The notes under the pieces: model-generated | Database searches by the model: none | What the model was told of the DNA's origin: nothing | Seen by the model: the letters and a program-made list of their open reading frames with translations, nothing else | Assembly: GCA_017390125.1 (NCBI GenBank) | Contig: JAFPCT010000142.1 | Span: 1 to 20,158 of the forward strand | Reading direction: 5' to 3' | DNA: 20,158 bases | Origin: Treponema sp. | GTDB taxonomy: Bacteria > Spirochaetota > Spirochaetia > Treponematales > Treponemataceae | Shown here: one piece after another, positions 14,433 to 20,158 of the stretch | Position numbering within the stretch: the first letter of the stretch is position 1 | Layout of the letters: each line of letters begins with the position of its first letter | Position numbers and translations under genes: made by a program

Positions 14433-16694
14433 TTATTTTATTTCTTCCAGCTCTTCTATTTCCTCAAGCTCTTCATAATCCTGAACGTTTTCCGTAGGCT
14501 CAAAATCTTCCTCGTCAGCATCTGCTTCTTCTTCAATAGAAATGTCCGAGGGGGTACGCTTCAGCACGATCATCGTAATGTCGTCTTCGAGAGGCTTGCC
14601 GTCTGTAAACTGCGCCAGCTCCCATGTAAGGATGTTCAGAATTTCGTTCGGAGTTTTCTCGCAGTTTGCAGTAATTATATTTTTAACCCGCTGAAGGCCG
14701 AACTGCTCCGAATTCTTGTTTGTAGATTCCGTAACACCGTCAGTGTAGAGTACGAGAATATCATCCACTTTCATCGAGAAGTTCATTTCCGGATAAGAAA
14801 CGTCCATTCCCTTCATACCGATAGCTCCGTAATGAAGCTGTCCCTTTTCTTCCGTGATTTCTGCAACTTCCTTTGTTGCCGCATTGAAGTGCAGCGGATA
14901 AGGGTGTCCGGCATTTCCAAGGTCAACTCTGCATGCGTCATCCTTGTCAAAATCGCTGAAACGGCAGAGAATTCCCGTAAGGTAGTTGTCAATGTTGTCT
15001 TTTTCGCGGATTATCTGAGAATTTATCTTGTACAGCATCTTTTCAACCGGTTCAGACTGGCGGAAGCCTTTCTGGAAAGTGTGGGAGATGATGTTTTTTG
15101 AAAGCATCGTAATAAGGCTGGCGGAAATACCGTGGCCCGATACGTCGAAAAGGGAAACTCCGTTCAGAATTTCGTTGTAGTTGTAGTAGTCGTACAAGTC
15201 TCCGGAAACTTTTGCCAGCGGCTCATAGAGAATCGCAATCTGCCATCCATTGAAGTTCTTGTTAGTCTGCGGAAAGAATTTTCTCTGGATGATTGAGGCC
15301 ATTTCCAGATCCATGTCCGTGCGGAACTTTTCTTTTTCAAGGCGCTCGTTAAGGAGAGAAAGCTCGTAGTTTGCGCCTTCAAGCTCATGGGTTCTTTCCC
15401 GTACCTTGTCCTCAAGGTGATCGTTCAGTAACTTGAGCTCCTCCGTCTGCCTTAAGTTTGTTCGGAACATTATGAGCGTTTGTCTTGCCAGAATGAATAC
15501 GAATACAAGAATAGTTCCGTGCCATGAGAAAAGTATGAAGAACGGGAATACGACGTTCGGGAAAAGCTTTCGCATCGTAATGTCCGTAAGACTTCCCAAC
15601 AGCACTGGTATGAAGTATGAAATCAGGGTGAGGGATTTGCGGAGATTCTGTCGTTTGATAAGGGTTATGAGCCAGAATGCAATTCCAAATGAAATGTGCA
15701 CTATAAGCATGAGAATCATCGGAACTGAAAGAGCCATGAGCTGATCGTAGTTTTTAGCCCGGATCAGGAATATTTCAGAAAGAATAAGGAGCAGGAGCCG
15801 CAGTCCTTTTATCTGCCGCGGCTGCTTGAATTCCAGAAATTCTGCGATGAAGAACGAAAGCAGGTAGAAAGTTGCCTCCAGACCCGTGCAGAGGGTGAAT
15901 TTTATGAAATTGTGGTACTTTATGTCGATGAAGTTGTACCACGGAAAAACGTCTGCCCAGAACGGTATAATGAATATGAAGGTTGTGCCGTTAAGGAAAG
16001 CAAAGAAGCGGTATGCGCCGTTGTTTCCGAATGCAATCGCCATAAAAAGGAAGAATATTGCAGAAATTACCAGTACGCCTTCGAAAATACCGTAGATGCG
16101 GCAGTTGAAGAATGTTGTTATTTCTGAAGATATGTATGCATCCTGAGTTGTGCCGATGAATGAATTCTTTGAAATTCCGCTCTGTCCGTGATGCCAGATT
16201 TTTATGAGAAGAACGTTGTTTCCTTCATGATTCAGGATGTTCTCCGGAATTACAGAATAATGAGCGGAATAAAGAGCAGACCGCTCTTTTGGAGGGAAAC
16301 TTCCTTTTGAACCGATGAAGCAGCCGTTGACGTATGTGCGCTGAGCCATTCGAAGGTAAGGTATGTTCAGCCCCAGGGATTTGTGTTTCAGTTCTTCCGG
16401 AATTTCAAAGTCAACCCGGATCCAAAGGTAATGTCCGCTGAGACCGCCGGTTCCGTCGTCCTTGAAAAGGTGCTGTATGTTCTTTGTAGACATGTCTGTG
16501 AGAGGAACGAACTTGTCCTTCTGTCCGACAATGTCATTGTATGTGCTGCTTTCGTTTGTTTCGCACCATGTAAAAAGCGGAGCGATATAAAGCCTGGGAC
16601 TTCCCGCTGTATCTGATTTCTTGCAGGAAGAAAGGCAGGCTGCAAGCATGCAGAGAAATATAGATATCGAAATTGATTTGAACTTTTCTCTCAT
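14433..16694 (-). CDS. 7TM receptor fused to SpoIIE/PP2C-type serine phosphatase
   Basis: Signalling phosphatase of the RsbU/SpoIIE type, 753 residues from the ATG at 16694. Order: signal peptide with lipobox LSSC (Cys24); an extracytoplasmic jelly-roll-like sensor domain (about 40-190) resembling 7TMR-DISM modules; seven or so membrane helices (about 200-405); a coiled coil (about 410-465); a PP2C-like domain (about 475-715); and a very acidic tail (about 717-753). Metal-binding Asp residues are in SGDLYD (Asp499), LFDVSGHG (Asp517), YTDGVTES (Asp652) and PLEDDIT (Asp704/705). Such proteins typically dephosphorylate anti-sigma-factor antagonists. No partner gene is nearby. A GTG at 16712 would add six residues but overlaps the promoter -10 box. 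Confidence 0.9.
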   Translation of the reverse strand: MREKFKSISISIFLCMLAACLSSCKKSDTAGSPRLYIAPLFTWCETNESSTYNDIVGQKDKFVPLTDMSTKNIQHLFKDDGTGGLSGHYLWIRVDFEIPEELKHKSLGLNIPYLRMAQRTYVNGCFIGSKGSFPPKERSALYSAHYSVIPENILNHEGNNVLLIKIWHHGQSGISKNSFIGTTQDAYISSEITTFFNCRIYGIFEGVLVISAIFFLFMAIAFGNNGAYRFFAFLNGTTFIFIIPFWADVFPWYNFIDIKYHNFIKFTLCTGLEATFYLLSFFIAEFLEFKQPRQIKGLRLLLLILSEIFLIRAKNYDQLMALSVPMILMLIVHISFGIAFWLITLIKRQNLRKSLTLISYFIPVLLGSLTDITMRKLFPNVVFPFFILFSWHGTILVFVFILARQTLIMFRTNLRQTEELKLLNDHLEDKVRERTHELEGANYELSLLNERLEKEKFRTDMDLEMASIIQRKFFPQTNKNFNGWQIAILYEPLAKVSGDLYDYYNYNEILNGVSLFDVSGHGISASLITMLSKNIISHTFQKGFRQSEPVEKMLYKINSQIIREKDNIDNYLTGILCRFSDFDKDDACRVDLGNAGHPYPLHFNAATKEVAEITEEKGQLHYGAIGMKGMDVSYPEMNFSMKVDDILVLYTDGVTESTNKNSEQFGLQRVKNIITANCEKTPNEILNILTWELAQFTDGKPLEDDITMIVLKRTPSDISIEEEADADEEDFEPTENVQDYEELEEIEELEEIK

Positions 16695-16713
16695 AAAGTC
16701 AAAAATCCACACT

Positions 16714-16743
16714 ATTATAATATATTATCGGTAAAATGGTCAA
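16714..16743 (-). promoter_or_regulatory. Promoter of the 7TM/SpoIIE phosphatase gene
   Basis: Minus-strand TTGACC (16743-16738), 18-base spacer, TATAAT (16719-16714). Transcription would start near 16707, leaving a leader of about 13 nt before the ATG at 16694 and ruling out the upstream GTG at 16712. Confidence 0.7.
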
Positions 16744-16775
16744 AAACTGAATTTAAAACAAAAAACTAATGAAAA

Positions 16776-16812
16776 TATGTTTAGTTATAGGTATAATCTA
16801 TAACTGAACATA
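16776..16812. promoter_or_regulatory. Inverted-repeat operator around the metQ -10 box
   Basis: TATGTTTAGTTATAG (16776-16790) and CTATAACTGAACATA (16798-16812) are complementary at 14 of 15 positions. Their 7-base spacer GTATAAT contains a perfect -10 box (16792-16797). ATGAAA at 16769-16774 is a fair -35 box at 17-base spacing. A dimeric repressor bound here would cover the promoter. Two further half-site-like copies (CCATAACTAAAAT at 16856 and CTATAACAAAACG at 16869) lie 13 bases apart downstream. The metQ leader would be about 90 nt. I see no SAM riboswitch core in it. Confidence 0.6.
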
Positions 16813-16824
16813 CAAAATATGTAT
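16810..16824. repeat. 15-bp palindrome ATACAAAATATGTAT upstream of metQ
   Basis: ATACA and TGTAT arms with a 5-base centre. It differs at only two central positions from the palindrome at 20115-20129, on the other side of the met operon. Confidence 0.4.
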
Positions 16825-16893
16825 TGGAAACAAAGCTTTAAATGAGCTAGTATCTCCATAACTAAAATCTATAACAAAACGAGAGGTAGAATT

Positions 16894-17775
16894 ATGAAAA
16901 AAATAACAAAGGTTTTGATTGCGTCTTTGGCGGCTTTGAGCATTGCTGGTTCTTTGAGTGCGAAAGAACCTAAGGCTAAAAAGGAAAAGAAGGCTAAGCC
17001 TGTAACTATTGCGATTCCTAACGATACGACTAATGAAGCTCGTGCACTTCTGCTTCTTGAGGCAGGCGGATACATTACTCTTAAGGAAGGCAAGGGAATT
17101 ACAGCAACACCGCTTGATGTAAAGGACAATCCGAACGGAATCAAGTTCAGCGAAGTAGAAGCTGCTCAGCTTCCTAGCGTTCTCCGGGACGTAGATTTTG
17201 CTTTGATCAATGCAAACTACGCTTTGGGCGCAGGTTTGAATCCTACTAAGGATGCGGTTCTTGTAGAAGGATCTTCTTCTGTATACGTTAATATCATTGG
17301 TGTAAAAGCCGGAAATGAAAACAAGCCGGAAATCAAGGCTTTGATTGCAGCTGTAAAGAGCAAGGCTGTAAAAGATTTCATTGCAAACAACTATGGCGGT
17401 GCTGTAATTTCTGTTGTTGAGAATGCAGGTGACGGCTACGATCCTTCTGTTGATTACAACGCAATCAAGGGCAAGACTGTTTCCATTGCAGCTACTCCTA
17501 ATCCTCATGCAGAAATCCTTGCCGTCGCAAAGAAGATTCTTGCAGAAAAAGGCGTAAATCTTAAGATTGTTGAATTCAATGACTACGTTCAGCCTAACAA
17601 TGTTGTTGATAGCGGTGAGATTGACGCAAACTACTTCCAGCACCTTCCATATCTTGAAGATTTCAATAAAGAAAATGGAACTCACATTGTTTCTGCCGCA
17701 GGAATCCATGTTGAACCGTTCGGTGTATACCCGGGAAAAACAAAGAGTCTTGCAGGCTTGAAAAAGGTTGAGTAA
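16894..17775 (+). CDS. metQ: Circularly permuted MetQ-type methionine-binding protein
   Basis: Periplasmic D/L-methionine-binding component of the MetQNI importer (NlpA/Lipoprotein_9 family), 293 residues. Signal peptide about 1-23 (SLSA cleavage region), with no lipobox Cys, then a Lys/Ala/Glu-rich tether (24-35). Residues 36-174 match the half that is normally C-terminal: VTIAIPNDTTNEARALLLLE, KFSEVEAAQLP, DFALINANYALGAGLNPTKD, VYVNIIGVK and the closing YGGAVISV. A 19-residue linker (175-193) follows. Residues 194-290 match the normally N-terminal half: KTVSIAATPNPHAEIL, IVEFNDYVQPN, GEIDANYFQHLPYLEDFN, HVEPFGVYPGKTKSL. Each block occurs once, in swapped order, so the fold is probably complete. 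Good Shine-Dalgarno (GAGAGG, 7 bases upstream). metN follows after 11 bases. Confidence 0.92.
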   Translation: MKKITKVLIASLAALSIAGSLSAKEPKAKKEKKAKPVTIAIPNDTTNEARALLLLEAGGYITLKEGKGITATPLDVKDNPNGIKFSEVEAAQLPSVLRDVDFALINANYALGAGLNPTKDAVLVEGSSSVYVNIIGVKAGNENKPEIKALIAAVKSKAVKDFIANNYGGAVISVVENAGDGYDPSVDYNAIKGKTVSIAATPNPHAEILAVAKKILAEKGVNLKIVEFNDYVQPNNVVDSGEIDANYFQHLPYLEDFNKENGTHIVSAAGIHVEPFGVYPGKTKSLAGLKKVE

Positions 17776-17786
17776 GATAGTCTTAT

Positions 17787-18809
17787 ATGATTGAAATAGA
17801 GAAACTTTCGAAAACATTTTACACAGAAGGGGGCCCGGTCAATTCCTTGAAGAACGTTTCCCTTCAGATTGAAGACGGAGACATTTTCGGAATCATCGGA
17901 ATGTCTGGAGCCGGAAAAAGCACCCTGGTTCGTTCTATAAATATGCTTGAAAAGCCTACCAGCGGTACTGTGCGGATTGACGGAACTGATCTTTCAGAAA
18001 TTTCTGAAAAAGATTTGCGACGTATGCGCCGTAAGATTACAATGATTTTCCAAAGTTTCAATCTTCTGAGCCAGCGGAACTGCCTTAAGAACGTGTGCTT
18101 TCCGCTGGAGCTTGCCGGCGTAAAGAAGGCCGGGGCAGAAAAGCGAGCCCTTGAGCTTCTTGAGCTGGTAGGACTTAAGGACAAGGCTTTTGCCTATCCT
18201 TCTCAGCTTTCCGGCGGTCAGCAGCAGCGTGTTGCGATTGCCAGGGCTCTTGCTTCAAGTCCTAAGGTGCTTTTGTGCGATGAGGCTACAAGCGCCCTTG
18301 ATCCCCTTACAACCAATTCAATTCTTGAGCTTATCCAGAAAATTAACCGCGAGCTTAAAATTACAGTAGTGGTTATTACTCATCAGATGAGCGTTGTTGA
18401 AAAAATCTGTAACAAAGTTGCAATCCTGGAGCACGGTTCTGTTGTGGAAACCGGCAGCGTTCAGGAAATTTTTTCTCATCCTAAATCAGAGGCTGCAAAA
18501 AAACTTGTTTTCCCTGAAAATGATGCTGGTGTTGCCGGCTCCCAGGGGGAAGATGTTTTTGCTCTTGCGAAAAAGAATCCCAATACTGTGCGTGTGGTTT
18601 TCAACGGTGCGGAGGCTGCCAACAGGCCTTTGGTTTCTCAGCTCGCTTCGGAAAAAGGCATTCTCTCCAACATTGCATATGCGCAGACAAAATCTGTGGG
18701 GGAAAAGGCTTTCGGCGCGATGTTCCTGAGCTATTCTTCAAGGGAAGACATGGAGCAGGCCATTTCATTCTTTAAGAGCGTAACTGATATAACGGTGGAG
18801 GTTCTGTAA
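17787..18809 (+). CDS. metN: Methionine importer ATP-binding protein MetN
   Basis: Cytoplasmic ATPase of the methionine importer, 340 residues. Walker A GMSGAGKST (38-46), Q-loop Gln89, signature LSGGQQQ (141-147), Walker B VLLCDEATSALD (161-172) and switch His in ITHQM. The C-terminal NIL domain (about 262-338) is the regulatory domain that binds methionine and inhibits transport (established for E. coli MetN). It lies 11 bases after metQ without an obvious Shine-Dalgarno, suggesting coupled translation. Its TAA overlaps the metI ATG. Confidence 0.96.
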   Translation: MIEIEKLSKTFYTEGGPVNSLKNVSLQIEDGDIFGIIGMSGAGKSTLVRSINMLEKPTSGTVRIDGTDLSEISEKDLRRMRRKITMIFQSFNLLSQRNCLKNVCFPLELAGVKKAGAEKRALELLELVGLKDKAFAYPSQLSGGQQQRVAIARALASSPKVLLCDEATSALDPLTTNSILELIQKINRELKITVVVITHQMSVVEKICNKVAILEHGSVVETGSVQEIFSHPKSEAAKKLVFPENDAGVAGSQGEDVFALAKKNPNTVRVVFNGAEAANRPLVSQLASEKGILSNIAYAQTKSVGEKAFGAMFLSYSSREDMEQAISFFKSVTDITVEVL

Positions 18810-19513
18810 TGTTTGCAAATATTTTTGACACTGAAAAGGCTCTTGAAGCTATTGAGATAATTCGCAGTCAGTTTTTGATTTCTACCTGGGAGACTGTATA
18901 TGTTACTCTGCTTGCAACATTTTTCGCATCGATAACAGGGCTTCCTCTTGGAGTCATTCTTGTTACCGGCGAGGAAAGGGGAATAAAGCCTCTTCCGAAG
19001 GCCTTTATGAAAGGGCTTAATCTTGTGATAAACATTCTCAGGTCAGTTCCGTTCCTTATTCTTATGATCCTTGTGTTTCCTCTTACACGGCTTATCTGCA
19101 GAACGGTTGTGGGAACATTTCCGACTGTAGTTCCTCTTGTCATTGCGGCATTTCCTTTTGTTGCCCGTCTTGTTGAGGCGAGCATTCGGGAAGTAAATCC
19201 AAATACAATTGAGATGGCTCAGAGCCTTGGAGCTTCGCCACTTCAGATTGTAGTAAAAGTTCTTGTGCCAGAGAGCGTACCGTCTCTTCTTTCAAACCTT
19301 ACTATTGCCACTACCACAATCCTTGGCTATACGGCAATGAGCGGAATTATTGGCGGCGGCGGTCTGGGTAAAATTGCCATCAACTACGGATATTACCGCT
19401 ACAAGACGCTTGTAATGATTGCCGCTGTAGTTCTTCTGGTAGTCCTTGTGCAGGTTCTCCAGGGGCTGGGCACTCATTTTGCGGTAAAATTAAACAGAAA
19501 ACTGAAGAAGTAG
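18809..19513 (+). CDS. metI: Methionine importer permease MetI
   Basis: Inner-membrane permease of the MetNI complex, 234 residues with about five membrane helices. The cytoplasmic EAA loop (EASIREVNPNTIEMAQSLGA), which docks onto MetN, is intact, as is the conserved MSGIIGGGGLGKIAINYGYYRY segment near the C-terminus (outline only). The ATG overlaps the metN stop (TAATG) and has GGAGG about 8 bases upstream. No terminator follows; transcription probably runs into the decayed region beyond. Confidence 0.96.
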   Translation: MFANIFDTEKALEAIEIIRSQFLISTWETVYVTLLATFFASITGLPLGVILVTGEERGIKPLPKAFMKGLNLVINILRSVPFLILMILVFPLTRLICRTVVGTFPTVVPLVIAAFPFVARLVEASIREVNPNTIEMAQSLGASPLQIVVKVLVPESVPSLLSNLTIATTTILGYTAMSGIIGGGGLGKIAINYGYYRYKTLVMIAAVVLLVVLVQVLQGLGTHFAVKLNRKLKK

Positions 19514-19522
19514 ATGCTTTGT

Positions 19523-19541
19523 TTATAGGTTCAGCCTATAA
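19523..19541. repeat. Inverted repeat TTATAG-N7-CTATAA after metI
   Basis: TTATAG (19523-19528) and CTATAA (19536-19541) with a 7-base spacer. The same core hexamers and spacing occur in the metQ operator (16785-16803). The right arm lies in the decayed sulfhydrylase sequence, and no T-run follows, so it is not a convincing terminator. Confidence 0.35.
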
Positions 19542-19873
19542 TCGAGCATATTGTTGCGTCAAAGACAATCGGCGGCGTAATAGTTGATTCCGGAAGATTT
19601 GAGTGGAAGAAGAGCGGAAAGTATTCATGGATAAGCGAACCAGTGATACAGGCTCAACACTTTCTCCCTTCCATGCATTGTACAAAAAGTATTTCCCGAA
19701 AGGACGTAAAGTCTCTGGTAATTCATACGGCAAGCACAACTCATTCTCAGCTCACTGAGGCAGAGCTTCTTGATCAGGGAATCGAGCCTAATACAATCCC
19801 TCTTTCAATCGGTATTGAGGACGCTGATGATTTGATTTCTGGTCTCGACACAGCTTTCAAGGCAGTCAAATGA
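19529..19873 (+). pseudogene. metY: Remnant of O-acetylhomoserine sulfhydrylase
   Basis: PLP-dependent enzyme family that makes homocysteine from O-acetylhomoserine and sulfide; the full protein is about 430 residues. Only some 115 codons remain. In one frame: PIIEH, IVASKT and IGGVIVDSGRFEWKKSGKY, then the intact C-terminus SLVIHTASTTHSQL...LSIGIEDADDLISGLD to the TGA at 19873. Between them, a different frame (19645-19704) reads DTGSTLSPFHA and LYKKYFPKG, also family blocks. So the N-terminal half is gone, the active-site Lys region is collapsed, and several internal stretches are deleted with a frame change in and out. It is not functional. Its position after metI suggests a former methionine gene cluster. 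Confidence 0.85.
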
Positions 19874-19901
19874 ACTATATGTCCGGTCATGTCTTTTTCC
19901 C

Positions 19902-20095
19902 CTGAAAAAATCTGAATACATACGCATATACGGCGCGGAATACGTTCTTTTCGGCTCTGATTTTCCTATGTGGAGCCTGTTAAGGAAAAAGAACGTTTTT
20001 TGAGCCTTCCTCTTTCTTCTGAAGAAATCGAGCTTATTGCATTCAAAAACCCATGCAGGATTCTTGGTTTAAAGCCGGAAGAGGGGGACCAATAG
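19902..20095 (+). pseudogene. Frameshifted C-terminal remnant of an amidohydrolase
   Basis: One frame (19902-19973) reads IYGAEYVLFGSDFPMW, the GSD(F/Y)P metal-site motif of amidohydrolase_2 (PF04909) proteins. From about 19970 the next frame continues with EPVKEKERFLSLPLSSEEI, then FKNPCRILGL, the usual C-terminal segment, to a TAG at 20093-20095. The break is explained by loss of one G at about 19971-19974. Nothing recognisable of the N-terminal 200 or more residues is present upstream. A single-base sequencing error could explain the frameshift but not the missing N-terminus. Confidence 0.7.
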
Positions 20096-20105
20096 AAAAA
20101 TCCTT

Positions 20106-20132
20106 TTGCACTGCATACAAAACTTGTATTAT
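20106..20132 (+). promoter_or_regulatory. Possible promoter with palindromic operator at the window edge
   Basis: TTGCAC (20106-20111) and TATTAT (20127-20132) are 15 bases apart, slightly short. The palindrome ATACAA-AAC-TTGTAT (20115-20129) fills the spacer, as an operator would. The gene it would serve is beyond the window. Confidence 0.35.
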
Positions 20133-20158
20133 CCACGATTTAAAAAAAATTATACAAA

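Noticed and set aside
14430..15101. A 223-codon plus-strand open frame opposite the SpoIIE domain
   Set aside because: Antisense to the conserved phosphatase motifs and starts inside the terminator region.
16798..16893. SAM riboswitch or T-box in the metQ leader
   Set aside because: No SAM-I core elements, no T-box sequence and no terminator/antiterminator pair. The repeat present lies at the promoter rather than in the transcribed leader.
16894..17775. metQ as two fragments of a frameshifted or rearranged pseudogene
   Set aside because: One uninterrupted frame spans signal peptide, both halves and linker; every signature block is present; and the downstream metN and metI are intact with tight spacing.
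16798..17817. A 339-codon open frame on the minus strand opposite metQ
   Set aside because: Its product is Phe/Cys/Asn/Ile-rich with no family resemblance, while the plus strand has clear MetQ blocks, a ribosome binding site and operon spacing. It is an antisense shadow.
19643..19873. A 76-residue standalone gene at the end of the sulfhydrylase remnant
   Set aside because: The same frame extends upstream with more sulfhydrylase sequence, the first 20 residues are an out-of-frame reading of other sulfhydrylase blocks, and there is no ribosome binding site.

Overview
The window looks like part of a chromosome from a spirochaete, most likely a host-associated Treponema. This rests on the mix of families: PEGA-domain and VWA-domain exported proteins, several short lipoproteins, a 7TM/SpoIIE phosphatase, acetate kinase with a long C-terminus, and UvrB next to treponemal-type hypotheticals. 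Many genes have weak Shine-Dalgarno signals and some have TTG/GTG starts. Several intergenic gaps carry near-consensus sigma-70 promoters. I cannot name the species. I see no tRNA, rRNA, CRISPR array, insertion sequence or phage gene.

Layout. Positions 1-262 hold the 3' end of an unrecognised plus-strand gene, converging on uvrB, with a uvrB terminator between them. From 2305 to 8555 almost everything is on the minus strand: a large lipoprotein ending in a tyrosine-phosphatase domain (2305-4644), an HtrA/DegP protease, a small PEGA protein, RadC, a strong terminator, and acetate kinase (7218-8555). A minus-strand hypothetical (8626-9756) diverges from a secreted VWA protein (9813-11033), which meets a small TPR-like lipoprotein end to end (11034-11444). 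A three-gene ABC importer of the COG2984/COG4120/COG1101 type (often called trpXYZ) follows at 11580-14369, closed by a bidirectional terminator. The convergent minus-strand gene at 14433-16694 encodes a lipobox-bearing 7TM receptor fused to a SpoIIE/PP2C phosphatase.

The right end (16714-20158) is the most interesting part. It holds a methionine importer (metQ, metN, metI) behind a promoter whose -10 box lies in the spacer of a 15-bp inverted repeat. The substrate-binding protein MetQ is circularly permuted: the half that is normally C-terminal comes first, right after the signal peptide, and the normally N-terminal half follows a new linker. All the usual MetQ signature blocks are present once, in swapped order. 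It also lacks the lipobox cysteine usual for MetQ. Immediately downstream are decayed remnants of an O-acetylhomoserine sulfhydrylase (methionine biosynthesis) and of an amidohydrolase. This fits a locus that kept methionine uptake and lost a biosynthetic step. Two similar inverted repeats and two similar 15-bp palindromes flank the met operon.

Limits: all family calls come from reading motifs and remembered family sequences. No database search, structure prediction or alignment was run.
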